64,000 nt of DNA from DATGLE01 sp035294325 (GCA_035294325.1 DATGLE010000142.1:14733-78732), one strand, 5' to 3'. Counted from the first letter of the stretch, positions 25,106 through 33,675 are shown. Numbers and translations: made by a program. The notes: a model not told the origin generated them from the sequence alone.

Positions 25106-26122
25106 TTACAACAAGCCCACCCAGGGTACATCACTCCCTTTGATGCCAGCTTCGACCGGCTCATGCTGCTCTTGCACCGCCTTCGGTCGCACAATGAGGA
25201 GTGGCAGATGCGTCGCACCCAGCACGCGCTCGGTGATGCTGCCCAGCGCCCACCGCCGGAAGCCGCTGCGTCCGTGCGTCGCCATCGCCAGGGCATCATA
25301 GCTTTTACCCGACGTTTCGCTGCCCGCCTTTCCTGCATAGATGATCGCTGCCGCGACATCGTTATCAACAACCGTCGAGGATGTGATCTGCACCTGCGCT
25401 GGCATGGTCTGATGCAGGCGATTTTCTAACGCTTCCAGGTAGGCCCGGGCGGCTTGCTCCTCCTGAGCCTGGATGTCACGTTCAAAGGCCGCGGACATGG
25501 CACGGAATTTCCCAGTCGAGAGAGGAAGATTGATCACCCGCAGCAGATGCAATGTGCTCGGATCTGCTCCCGAGAAGGCCGTGGCGAGCTGCATCGCCGG
25601 CTCAATAGCTGCCTCAGCCAGGGCAGAGCCATCCAGGGGAACCAGCACCCGCTGAGGGTGGTCTGCGGTCAACACCGCGCCATCTGCGCGCAGCACCAGG
25701 ACGGGCACTGGACTATGCCGCGCGATTTTCTGGGCAACGCTCCCCAGCACCCAGCGCTTGACGCCGGCATAGCCATGGCTGCTCATTACGACCAGATCAG
25801 CCTGGAAGGTTTGCTCGGCTGTGAGGATCGCCGGTGCCACCGCATCGACCATCGTCTGCGTTTCGACAGGCACTCCCGCCAGGATAGATGAACTGGCTGT
25901 CTGCTGGAGATATTCGCTCATCTTCTTGAGGTCAACCTGCTCCGTTCCCCAGCCGGAACCATTTGCCGGGAAGACATAGGGAGGGCCATATTCGACTGGT
26001 GTGCTCACAACGCCAAAGAGCAGGATGGAGCCGCCGGAGGCCCTTGCGATCTGCGCGGCTACAGGCAAGGCCCGCCCGGCAAGCTCTGATCCATCCAGCG
26101 GGACAAGAATCCGTTTGAACAT
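25106..26122 (-). CDS. universal stress protein, two domains
   Basis: A 338-aa tandem USP. Domain 1 starts MFKRILVPLDGSELAGRAL with loop MSSHGYAGVKRWVLGSV. Domain 2 starts RVLVPLDGSALAEAAI with MATHGRSGFRRWALGSITERVL. Both loops keep the G-x9-G-S part. A tail of about 25 residues follows. Monocistronic, with a promoter at 26224-26288. The gene layout (two USP domains, one ATP loop each) matches the mycobacterial Rv2623 type. Confidence 0.9.
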   Translation of the reverse strand: MFKRILVPLDGSELAGRALPVAAQIARASGGSILLFGVVSTPVEYGPPYVFPANGSGWGTEQVDLKKMSEYLQQTASSSILAGVPVETQTMVDAVAPAILTAEQTFQADLVVMSSHGYAGVKRWVLGSVAQKIARHSPVPVLVLRADGAVLTADHPQRVLVPLDGSALAEAAIEPAMQLATAFSGADPSTLHLLRVINLPLSTGKFRAMSAAFERDIQAQEEQAARAYLEALENRLHQTMPAQVQITSSTVVDNDVAAAIIYAGKAGSETSGKSYDALAMATHGRSGFRRWALGSITERVLGATHLPLLIVRPKAVQEQHEPVEAGIKGSDVPWVGLL

Positions 26123-26223
26123 GATATTCGCTTCCTTTCCTCCTGACCAGCAACACTGCCGGTCAGACTGCCAGCGAATACACTAGAATCATAGGGGCAT
26201 TCGCTGGATCTGCATTTATAGAA

Positions 26224-26288
26224 AGCATACCCTGGCGCTCTCACATTTCTGTCACACCTGGTCGCCTGTGTCACACAAAAGGCTTACA
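26224..26288 (-). promoter_or_regulatory. four-half-site regulon promoter for 26122
   Basis: Minus strand: TGTAA 26288, TGTGT 26277, TGTGA 26256, TGTGA 26245, -10 TATGCT 26229-26224. Confidence 0.83.
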
Positions 26289-26314
26289 ACGAGACCTCCT
26301 CTGTATTTAGAGAT

Positions 26315-26379
26315 TGTGACGGGCCTGTGAGAAAAACGCCTTTGCATGTGATGGCGTCGTAAGCCGGGTCGTGTATGCT
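26315..26379 (+). promoter_or_regulatory. four-half-site regulon promoter for the small gene at 26429
   Basis: TGTGA 26315, TGTGA 26326, TGTGA 26347, CGTAA 26358, -10 TATGCT 26374-26379. A strong copy with only a small gene behind it. Confidence 0.87.
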
Positions 26380-26428
26380 CTAAGCGTGAGAGGGAAACCT
26401 CTTACGGGGAAGTGATAAGGAGGCGCTG

Positions 26429-26605
26429 ATGAAACGTATGGCAGGGAGGTGTTCGGAAGACGGGGAGGGTGCTCACAAGGGACACGAGGCTCTCAATGAG
26501 CCGTTACAGGCCGAGAGCGACGCGAGGCAGCGAGCAAAGCCGTCATTGGACAGCCCTCCCCGTCATACGGATGGTCCTGGATGGACGCCACAACATCGAA
26601 CGTAA
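26429..26605 (+). CDS. 58-aa small protein or structured small RNA
   Basis: TAAGGAGG lies 6 nt before an ATG that opens 58 codons (MKRMAGRCSEDGEGAHKGH at the start, hydrophilic, one Cys). The unit has a good regulon promoter and ends in a terminator, about 280 nt in all. Inside the frame an 11-bp perfect inverted repeat (GACGGGGAGGG at 26459 with its complement at 26554) encloses a smaller hairpin (GGCTC/GAGCC), so a regulatory RNA is equally possible. A second AAGGAGGAG follows the stop, but without ATG or GTG. No homologue is known to me. Confidence 0.5.
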   Translation: MKRMAGRCSEDGEGAHKGHEALNEPLQAESDARQRAKPSLDSPPRHTDGPGWTPQHRT

Positions 26606-26633
26606 GGAGGAGTACGCCATTGGGCAGGTAAAC

Positions 26634-26664
26634 AGAGGCCGGTGCTTGCAGGCACCGGCCTCTT
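26634..26664. terminator. bidirectional terminator between 26605 and 26685
   Basis: A perfect 12-bp stem (AGAGGCCGGTGC and complement) with a 7-nt loop. Confidence 0.83.
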
Positions 26665-26684
26665 CATGCCCTCCGCTCCATTAC

Positions 26685-27710
26685 TCACTCAAGCAAGACC
26701 TCTTGCACACTCCGGCGCGGGGTTGGAAGCGCGGGCGCTCCATAGCCCAGACGGATGACAAGCTGAGGAAACGCTTCTCCAACAATCTGTGCAAGCCAGG
26801 CACGTAAGGAAGGCACCTCTACCGGTTGATTCACGAAGGAGGCTTGTACCCCCTGGGCACATGCCCTGAGCAGGATACACTCTGCCGCTTGCCCGACCAT
26901 CATCCAGTCGCCTGGTGTATCGGAAAAGGTGCCCAGCACCAGCAAGACGGGAGCGCCCACGACCAGCCCTTGATCTCTCTCCGCCTCTTCTCGCCACAGA
27001 TCAAAGGTGCGCACAATCCAGGGGCTGCTCTTGCCAGCAAGGCTGCCTTTGGCCTGCGCATAGCCTGGCAGGCCGTCCGCCTGCTGCTCTCCCCGCGCGC
27101 GCACCCAATGCGCCAGTTCCTGGCGGAAGCGTTGATCGGCCCATTGGAAGCGATCTCCGGCGACAATAAGCTGGGCCACCTCCTGGCGCGCCTTTTCCTC
27201 CTGGATGATATGCAGCCAGACTCCCTCATGCTCAGCGCAGAAGCAGAGGGACTGCAACAGCCGCGCCGGCAGAGGCCGGTCCTCGTAGATCTGCCGGCTG
27301 GTATGCCGGTGAGGGATCGCGGCAAAAAGCTGCTCCTCTTCGGGCGTGGCTGGCACGCGAGGTCCGAAGCGCAGGCGCACCAGCGGCGTCGAGAGATCTT
27401 CATACACGAACCACTCCAGCTCCTCACGGTAGCCGAAATGTCGCATAGCCAGACGCAGATTGAGCAAGGCGGCCCCGCAACTGATGAGCAGTTCGCGATT
27501 CTGCGGATCGAGGATGGGAAGCTGTCGCGAGCGATCAGCATAGAACTCAAGGCTGTCCCCCTGCACTTTGAAGAGCCAGGGCTGAGTGTTGTACTCGGAG
27601 GGGGCCAGCAGGGCATAGTTCAAGAGAAAACGCCACTGCTCCGCCCGGCTAGCATCCCCGGGAAAATCGGCTGCGGTGATGGTCCGTGGATCAGCCGCTA
27701 ATGAAATCAT
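26685..27710 (-). CDS. Acg-family nitroreductase-like protein
   Basis: A 341-aa protein with two nitroreductase-like halves, as in the Acg/Rv2032 family. The first half has WRFLLNYALLAPSEYNTQPWLFKV, the typical FMN-phosphate and substrate region, and the second half AAECILLRACAQGVQASFVNQPVEV and LVIRLGYG. In the mycobacterial Acg protein the FMN pocket is closed by a lid and no nitroreductase activity is found, so the role may be flavin storage. The ATG at 27710 is set by AAAGGAG; in-frame starts further upstream overlap the preceding USP. Third gene of the operon USP-USP-nitroreductase. Confidence 0.82.
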   Translation of the reverse strand: MISLAADPRTITAADFPGDASRAEQWRFLLNYALLAPSEYNTQPWLFKVQGDSLEFYADRSRQLPILDPQNRELLISCGAALLNLRLAMRHFGYREELEWFVYEDLSTPLVRLRFGPRVPATPEEEQLFAAIPHRHTSRQIYEDRPLPARLLQSLCFCAEHEGVWLHIIQEEKARQEVAQLIVAGDRFQWADQRFRQELAHWVRARGEQQADGLPGYAQAKGSLAGKSSPWIVRTFDLWREEAERDQGLVVGAPVLLVLGTFSDTPGDWMMVGQAAECILLRACAQGVQASFVNQPVEVPSLRAWLAQIVGEAFPQLVIRLGYGAPALPTPRRSVQEVLLE

Positions 27711-27744
27711 GTTCGCGCTCCTTTCGAGAATGGGAACAGCCTGT

Positions 27745-29070
27745 CTACCGGCGTTCTCCTTGTAGTACTGTGTCATGTTCCCGGGGTACGGGAATCCGGC
27801 CCCGACAGTGGAGGTGGAAGGCTGGCTCCTCTTGCGAATACTCCGGCAGATAGATGCCGCAGGTATTTTCGTCAATGAGCAACGTGGCCCCTTGCTCCAA
27901 TAGGGCTGGATCGAGAGCTTCAAGCCAGCGGATCAATTCCTCAGCACGCCATCCTTTTCGTTCTCCAGAGAATCTGTTCAGCAGCACAGCCTCCACATCG
28001 ATGCTGTGCTCGGGATAGCGGTTCGCTACGGCTAGCAGGCACACACGCAGGATGTCATGCAGGTATACCGTTTTCTCCTTCTTCTGCGGAGGCGCAGCCG
28101 CAAGTGGCTGCGGACGCACGACCAGCAGGGGCAGCTTTGTTCCATCGAGGACGCGTTCGGTAACGCTTCCCATCAACCAGCGCTCCAGGCCACTGCGTCC
28201 ATGCGTGGTCAGGGCGATGAGATCCGAGGCTTCACGAGTCGCAATGCCCTTCCCTGACTCTGCGATGGTAATGAGCGCCTGGGCTACGTCGTTTCCTTCT
28301 TCGACCGACCAGCTCACGTTCACCCCACGTGCCAGGCCCTCCTCGCTGCTTATCCGCTCGGTGAGGGCCTGCATATAGTTGCCTGCCTCGCGGACGGCCT
28401 CCTGCCTGGCATGAAGAGCGTCAGCATAGTCCTGGTAGAACAACTCCTCCTCAAAGGTAAGCGGCTTCACCAGGCGGATCAGGTGGAGCGCGCCTGGTGC
28501 CGGGGCGCTGAGCGCTCTGACCAGATGAGCGGCTGGCAGCAGTGCAGCCTCGGCAAACGTGGATCCGTCCAACGCCACCAGGGCGCGTACCGGGTGAACG
28601 CTCCCAGGAGCGCTCTCTTGCGGCTGTGCGCTCTTTGCACGCAGGACCAATATAGGAATCGAACTGTGGCGCACGACCTTCCGTGTCACGCTGCCCATAG
28701 CCCAGCGAGCTATGCCAGTTGCACCGTGACTGTTCATTACGATCAGATCGCAGTGCTGCTCTTCGGCAACATCGAGAATGTAGGAAGCAGGCTGTCCGGA
28801 AAAGACTGCAATCCCTGTCTGGATACCAGCCAGTTCTTTTGTACCCGCAATGCGTGCAAGATAGGCGCTCGCTACCGCCAGATCCGCCTCCAGGATTTCC
28901 TGAAGCAGGACGGATGGCTCCCTCGCGGCGATCCCAACCTCGCTAAGAGTACTGACCACCCGCAGCAGCAAAAGAGAGCTATGCGAGGCCCGTGCGATCC
29001 GCGCGGCAATGGGAAGAGCCTGTTCTGAAAGCTCCGATCCATCCAACGGCACCAGCACACGATTGAACAT
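27745..29070 (-). CDS. universal stress protein with C-terminal extension
   Basis: A 441-aa protein: two USP domains (MFNRVLVPLDGSELSEQAL with loop NSHGATGIARWAMGSVTRKV; RALVALDGSTFAEAAL with TTHGRSGLERWLMGSVTERVL), then about 105 residues of extra sequence from KKEKTVYLHDILRVCLL onwards. The extension is helical then beta-rich, has two Cys and two His near its end, and is unlike the other six USPs here. I do not recognise it. The ATG at 29070 follows GAAGGAGG. Middle gene of a three-gene operon. Confidence 0.88.
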   Translation of the reverse strand: MFNRVLVPLDGSELSEQALPIAARIARASHSSLLLLRVVSTLSEVGIAAREPSVLLQEILEADLAVASAYLARIAGTKELAGIQTGIAVFSGQPASYILDVAEEQHCDLIVMNSHGATGIARWAMGSVTRKVVRHSSIPILVLRAKSAQPQESAPGSVHPVRALVALDGSTFAEAALLPAAHLVRALSAPAPGALHLIRLVKPLTFEEELFYQDYADALHARQEAVREAGNYMQALTERISSEEGLARGVNVSWSVEEGNDVAQALITIAESGKGIATREASDLIALTTHGRSGLERWLMGSVTERVLDGTKLPLLVVRPQPLAAAPPQKKEKTVYLHDILRVCLLAVANRYPEHSIDVEAVLLNRFSGERKGWRAEELIRWLEALDPALLEQGATLLIDENTCGIYLPEYSQEEPAFHLHCRGRIPVPREHDTVLQGERR

Positions 29071-29118
29071 ATATGCCTCCTTCTTCATCGATCTGCCCGG
29101 CTTGCGGGAAGCTCCTGC

Positions 29119-30093
29119 TTACATCTCTTTCTCAGACGGGCGTACAATCAGCATGGGAAGCCTGGTTGCCCGCAGCACCCGTTCCGTGACGCTCCCCATC
29201 GCCCAGCGCTCCAGGCCGCTATAGCCATGCGTCGCCATGGCGATCACATCACAACCGCCAAACGCTCCTGCCCCCTCGGCGTCCTCTCCATTCTCGGCAA
29301 CGCGGATGATGCCCGAGGCGATGTCATCGTCGAGCGTCACCGACCAGGTGAGAGAGAGTCCGAGATGCGCTACCTCAGACGCGACCAGCCCTTCGCGCAG
29401 GTGTTCAACCGTGCTCTGGAGATAGCGTTTCGCCCGGTGCAGCATGGCTTCTTGACTGCTGGCTCCAATCCGGCTCGCCGTATGCGGCGTAATGACGCGT
29501 GTGAGATGCAGAGCACCTGCCTCGGGTGCGGCCAGAGCAGCGATCAGATGAGCAGCAGGCGCGAGAGCAGACTTGGCATACACCGAGCCATCCAGCGGAA
29601 CCAGAGCACGCAGTGGCCCTTCCCTTTGAGGAGATGGGGCAACCGCAACTGGCTTACCCTCCCTCAGCAGGAGCACTGGCACGTTCGCATGGTGCACCAC
29701 CTGCTCCGCTACACTGCCCAGCACCCAGCGCTTCCAGCCTGTGTACCCATGACTACAAATGATTATCAGATCAACCGGTCGCGCCCCCGCTGCGGCCCGA
29801 ATCACGGAGGTGGCCCGGCCTGCCACCACATCCGTTTCGACCCGGATGCCGGCGAGCAGAGGCGAATTAGCTACTTGCTCCAGATAGTTCCTGGCCTCCT
29901 CCAGCGCGCTATCGGCGCCGGATTGAGGCAACTCTGGCTCACCGGCAAGCGCTGACCGCAGCGCGGTAGAGGGCATCACGGCCTGAATCAACGCCAGCGT
30001 GCCCTCAGAGGCGCGCGCCAGGCGTGCAGCTACGGGCAGAACCTGTTCGGCACGCGGGGATCCATCTAACGGGACAAGAATATGTTGAAACAT
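29119..30093 (-). CDS. universal stress protein, two domains
   Basis: A 324-aa tandem USP. MFQHILVPLDGSPRAEQVL starts domain 1, with loop CSHGYTGWKRWVLGSV; RALVPLDGSVYAKSAL starts domain 2, with MATHGYSGLERWAMGSVTERVL. First gene of the operon USP-USP-nitroreductase behind the promoter at 30185-30249. Its opening residues nearly match those of the USP at 8529, consistent with expansion by duplication. Confidence 0.9.
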   Translation of the reverse strand: MFQHILVPLDGSPRAEQVLPVAARLARASEGTLALIQAVMPSTALRSALAGEPELPQSGADSALEEARNYLEQVANSPLLAGIRVETDVVAGRATSVIRAAAGARPVDLIIICSHGYTGWKRWVLGSVAEQVVHHANVPVLLLREGKPVAVAPSPQREGPLRALVPLDGSVYAKSALAPAAHLIAALAAPEAGALHLTRVITPHTASRIGASSQEAMLHRAKRYLQSTVEHLREGLVASEVAHLGLSLTWSVTLDDDIASGIIRVAENGEDAEGAGAFGGCDVIAMATHGYSGLERWAMGSVTERVLRATRLPMLIVRPSEKEM

Positions 30094-30184
30094 GATTTGC
30101 TCCTTTCACGCAGGACCGGCTCCAGTGACGGAACACGCGGATGGAACAGTAGTCATCACTTCTCTCCGCGCACTTTACGCAGAG

Positions 30185-30249
30185 AGTATAGGCCGCCGTG
30201 CTCTCATCACACTCACGGGAGCGTGATCCTTTCTCACAATTCCCTCACA
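30185..30249 (-). promoter_or_regulatory. four-half-site regulon promoter for 30093
   Basis: Minus strand: TGTGA 30249, TGTGA 30238, CGTGA 30217, TGAGA 30206, -10 TATACT 30190-30185. Confidence 0.87.
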
Positions 30250-30391
30250 CTTCCAGGCAGGACGATATACCACCCCGCGCGATCAATGTCCCTTGCGCAT
30301 ACCTCTTTTATAATGCGGAGATGCTATCATATGCCCCTTTTGTGACCGATATGAGAACGCGGTGCGGAGCCAAACCTGCCCCTGTGCATCC

Positions 30392-30456
30392 TGTGAGCCA
30401 ATCGTGCGCCTCTCCAGACAAATTTTGAGGTGATTGTGATTTCTGGCGGCCATACT
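30392..30456 (+). promoter_or_regulatory. four-half-site regulon promoter for 30523
   Basis: TGTGA 30392, CGTGC 30403, TTTGA 30424, TGTGA 30435, -10 CATACT 30451-30456. A further pair (TGTGA 30341, TGAGA 30352) lies upstream. Confidence 0.75.
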
Positions 30457-30522
30457 CTCTTTGAAGACAAAGACGACCCCGACTGAAAAGCTGCTCGTTG
30501 GGAGGAGCAGAGAGGTTTACCG

Positions 30523-31695
30523 ATGTCAATACCGCACATCATCGTCATTGGAGCCGGGTCGACCGGATCGGCAACAGCCCACGATCTGGCCCTGCGGGGC
30601 CTGCGTGTCACGCTCATCGAGCGAGGGGATATCGCCTCCGGGACCACCGGGCGCACCCACTGCCTGCTCCATTCGGGCGGACGTTATTGCGTCAACGACC
30701 CGGAGGCAGCGGCTGAATGTATTGTCGAGAACAGGATCATACGGAATATCATTCCAGATCTGCTGGAACTGAACGATGGTCTGTTCGTCGCGCTCACCGA
30801 GGCCGACCTGGCCTTCAAAGAGCGCTTCCTGGAGGGCTGCGCGACCTGCCACATCCCGGCCCGCGAACTCCCCATCACGCACGCACTGGAAATCGAACCC
30901 TTCCTGAATCGCGGGGCGCTCGCCGCCGTACAGGTGCCTGATGCTGTGTTTGAGCCGGTGCGCTTTTGCCTCGCCTTTCTTGCGACGGCGCAGCAGCACG
31001 GTGCCGTTGTACGGCGCTTCACTGAAGTGACCGACTTCCTCTATGCAGGCGGTTGCGTCTCAGGCGTGAAGGTCAAAGATCACCGGACGGGAAAGACCGA
31101 AAACATAGGGGCCGACCTGATCATCAACGCGGCAGGCCCCTGGGTCGGCAGCGTCGCGGCCATGGCAGGCATCTCCGTGCCGGTCAAGCCAACGGCTGGC
31201 GTGATGGTGACGCTCGATGGGCGGCTCAACAATATGGTTTTGAATCGTCTCAGCCCGCCGTCCGATGGGGATATCGTCGTGCCACAGCGCGCCACCTCGA
31301 TTATCGGCACGACCTCCTGGGAGGTCGAGGACCCGGACGTGATCCCGGCCCCTGCTGATCACGTCGCGAAGATGCTTGCCCAGGGAGAACAGTTGTTGCC
31401 GGCTGTGCAAAAGATACCTGTTCGAGCGCGCGTGGCCGCCGCGCGGCCGCTGATCGTCAAGGGAGATAAGGAGGCCCGCGAGGCGAGCCGTACCTTCGAG
31501 TGCTTCGATCACCAGGACGATGGGGTGGAGGGCTTTGTCACCATCGCCGGCGGCAAGATGACGACGGCACGGGCGATGGCGGAGCGCGTGTCAGATTTAG
31601 TCTGTAAGAAACCTGGTGTTGCGGTGGCATGCCGGACACGTAACGTGCCGCTCGTCTCGTACCGGCTCTTCTACCAGGGAGGAAGCTATGCTTGA
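30523..31695 (+). CDS. glpA: anaerobic glycerol-3-phosphate dehydrogenase subunit A
   Basis: A 390-aa FAD enzyme closely patterned on GlpA: IIVIGAGSTGSATAHDLALRGLRVTLIERGDIASGTTGR at the N-terminus (dinucleotide fold), HCLLHSGGRY, INAAGPWVG and GFVTIAGGKMTTARAMAE near the end. It oxidises sn-glycerol 3-phosphate to dihydroxyacetone phosphate. It is shorter than E. coli GlpA, which has a C-terminal extension. The expected partners GlpB and GlpC are absent; instead SdhB/C/D-like genes follow and overlap or abut it. GGGAGGAG lies upstream. Confidence 0.85.
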   Translation: MSIPHIIVIGAGSTGSATAHDLALRGLRVTLIERGDIASGTTGRTHCLLHSGGRYCVNDPEAAAECIVENRIIRNIIPDLLELNDGLFVALTEADLAFKERFLEGCATCHIPARELPITHALEIEPFLNRGALAAVQVPDAVFEPVRFCLAFLATAQQHGAVVRRFTEVTDFLYAGGCVSGVKVKDHRTGKTENIGADLIINAAGPWVGSVAAMAGISVPVKPTAGVMVTLDGRLNNMVLNRLSPPSDGDIVVPQRATSIIGTTSWEVEDPDVIPAPADHVAKMLAQGEQLLPAVQKIPVRARVAAARPLIVKGDKEAREASRTFECFDHQDDGVEGFVTIAGGKMTTARAMAERVSDLVCKKPGVAVACRTRNVPLVSYRLFYQGGSYA

Positions 31696-32458
31696 GATCA
31701 CGCTCCAGATATTCCGCTACAAAACAGGAGAATCTCCACACTACGACACCTTCACGGTGCAGGTAGCGGAGAGCGCATCCGTTCTCGATGCGCTTGATGT
31801 CGTATGGGCAAAACATGACCACAGCCTGACCTATCGCCGCGCCTGCCATCATTCCGCCTGCGGAGTGTGCGCGCTGCGTATTAACGGCCTCGAGAAGCTG
31901 CCCTGCGTCACACCCGTAAGCTCGGTGTGGGATGGACACACTCCACTGCGTCTCAATCCGCTGCGCAACTTTCCGGTGGTCAGCGACCTGATCGTGGATG
32001 TGACGGGCCTGTTCCAGCGCCTGTCAGCCTCCGACCTGGAGATCACCCGCGATGCCGAGCCAACCCTGCCGCTTTCCGTTGACAACCTTGCCGACCTGGG
32101 CACCCGCATGGAACCCGAGCCGGTTGAGCCGCCAGAAAACCTGACGCGCTTTAACCGCTTTGAGAGTTGCATCGAGTGCGGGATCTGCATGAGCGCCTGC
32201 CCGACGGTGGCCGCCGACGATAAGTTTTTGGGACCCGCCGGCCTTGCCGCCATCTATGATGAGCGCCACAAAACCGGTGATCCGCGCGAGGTGGCTCACC
32301 TGCTGGCGCTGGCGGACGGCGAACACGGCGTGTGGCGCTGCCACAGCGCCTACGAATGCACCGAAGCCTGCCCCCAGGCCGTTGATCCGGCGGGCAAGAT
32401 CATGGCGCTGCGCCGCGAGCTGATTGCCAACCGGCTCAAGAAAGGACGGAGGAAATAA
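31688..32458 (+). CDS. SdhB/FrdB-type iron-sulfur subunit
   Basis: A 256-aa iron-sulfur protein with the full set of succinate dehydrogenase/fumarate reductase clusters: CHHSACGVCALRINGLEKLPC ([2Fe-2S]), CIECGICMSACPT ([4Fe-4S]) and CHSAYECTEACPQ with the downstream region ([3Fe-4S]/second cluster). It would carry electrons from the flavoprotein to the membrane subunits. The start overlaps the end of glpA by 8 nt, so the two are made together. No SdhA/FrdA is in the window. Confidence 0.85.
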   Translation: MLEITLQIFRYKTGESPHYDTFTVQVAESASVLDALDVVWAKHDHSLTYRRACHHSACGVCALRINGLEKLPCVTPVSSVWDGHTPLRLNPLRNFPVVSDLIVDVTGLFQRLSASDLEITRDAEPTLPLSVDNLADLGTRMEPEPVEPPENLTRFNRFESCIECGICMSACPTVAADDKFLGPAGLAAIYDERHKTGDPREVAHLLALADGEHGVWRCHSAYECTEACPQAVDPAGKIMALRRELIANRLKKGRRK

Positions 32459-32460
32459 CG

Positions 32461-32850
32461 ATGGCAAGCCTGAACTATCCAAGAGTACGCCGCGCGGGCC
32501 GCTGGTTCGACCTGCGGCGGCGCCGGATGGGCATGTGGGCGTATGCCCTTAATCGGATTACCGGTATCGGGCTGGTGGTCTACCTGTACCTGCACCTGGT
32601 GATCCTGAGTCAGCTGCCGGGCGGGCCTGGATCGTGGAACGCCTTTGTCGCGCTGGCGCGTTCACCGTTCTTCCTCACCCTCGATGTGGTCCTGATTGCC
32701 GGCATCCTTATTCACGGCCTCAACGGCCTGCGTATCGCCCTGACCGGTTTCGGGATCGGCGTGAAGGCACACAAAATCCTCTTTGGTATCGTGATGTTTA
32801 TCGCTGTGATTGCCCTGGGAGTAGCGGCAGTCCTGATCTATGGAGGGTAG
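32461..32850 (+). CDS. SdhC-like membrane anchor
   Basis: A 129-aa protein with three membrane helices. MGMWAYALNRITGIGLVVYLYLHLVILSQ has the R-TG and the histidine of SdhC cytochrome b subunits (quinone site and heme ligand), and a second His lies in GILIHGLNGLR. It starts 2 nt after the iron-sulfur gene, with GGAGGAAA as ribosome site. Confidence 0.8.
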   Translation: MASLNYPRVRRAGRWFDLRRRRMGMWAYALNRITGIGLVVYLYLHLVILSQLPGGPGSWNAFVALARSPFFLTLDVVLIAGILIHGLNGLRIALTGFGIGVKAHKILFGIVMFIAVIALGVAAVLIYGG

Positions 32851-32854
32851 TTGT

Positions 32855-33214
32855 ATGGATAATCCATTCACAAAGGAGCCGAGGGCTACAACGACCTGGC
32901 TCTGGCAGGTCGTCACCGGCGTACTGCTGCTATTCCTGCTGGGCCTGCATGTGATCGCGAACCACTTTATCGTTAAAGGCGGGCTGCGCACTTTCGCAGA
33001 CGTACTGGCGTACCTGCGCAATCCTGTGTTTCTCGTGCTCGAAGCGCTTTTTCTGATCGTTGTTGCCAGTCATGCTATGCTCGGTATCCGCGCAATCCTG
33101 CTGGATCTTGGGATCTCTGATCGCATGGAAAGGTGGCTGAGCCGGGCGCTGACGATTGTGGGAGTGCTTACCGTCGGCTATGGCCTGTGGCTGACCTGGG
33201 CTATTATCCATTAA
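32855..33214 (+). CDS. SdhD-like membrane anchor
   Basis: A 119-aa protein with three membrane helices. LFLLGLHVIANHFIVKGGLRTFADV and VVASHAMLGIRAILLDLG carry the histidines typical of the second cytochrome b-type anchor. The ATG at 32855 has GGAGG 7 nt upstream; an ATG 15 nt earlier lies inside the previous stop region. Last gene of the four-gene unit, followed by a hairpin. Confidence 0.8.
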   Translation: MDNPFTKEPRATTTWLWQVVTGVLLLFLLGLHVIANHFIVKGGLRTFADVLAYLRNPVFLVLEALFLIVVASHAMLGIRAILLDLGISDRMERWLSRALTIVGVLTVGYGLWLTWAIIH

Positions 33215-33315
33215 AGGTGTGCCTTCCGCGTCATCAGCGAACCTGTTCGCTGGCGAGGTGATCGATAACCAGCAACAACCATAGTCACCCCGCTGCACGA
33301 CAGAGGTCCTTGCCT

Positions 33316-33341
33316 GAGTCGATTGGGTCGCCAATCGACTC
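33316..33341 (+). terminator. terminator after the glpA-sdhBCD-like operon
   Basis: A perfect 11-bp stem (GAGTCGATTGG and complement) with a 4-nt loop. A smaller hairpin (CAGCGAA/TTCGCTG) precedes it at 33235-33252. Confidence 0.7.
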
Positions 33342-33399
33342 GAATCGCAATATTTGCTAACTATTTATGATATTTTTGCCTGTATCTGTTAACGATATA

Positions 33400-33432
33400 T
33401 GAATATGCTATGAATATGATCTGAATATGCTA
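33400..33432. repeat. three tandem 11-bp direct repeats, AT-rich
   Basis: TGAATATGCTA, TGAATATGATC and TGAATATGCTA stand head to tail at 33400, 33411 and 33422 in an AT-rich stretch. No gene is obvious next to it; the stretch from 33433 to 33675 is otherwise featureless. Confidence 0.75.
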
Positions 33433-33675
33433 TATTTATTAGCAGTCAAATGCTCCCCAGGCATTTTCATCCCATCAATGAAGTATCAGCTATGCCTCTC
33501 ACAGCTTCCCTCCAGGGAGCCTGACTGCAAGCCCATCAACTTTCTCGACGATCGGCAAGGATTCAGCCAGGGCAAAAGCTCTCTCCCTAAACTACACCAT
33601 GCCCGCCCGGACGCCGACTGCGGCAACGTCTCTACGCCTGCCCGGGATCCTCCTGCTGGAAAAGTCATAAGGGGT

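Noticed and set aside
26424..26436. CTGATGAAAC resembling a hammerhead core
   Set aside because: The needed flanking helices and second core strand are absent; the string is the ribosome site and start codon of the small gene.
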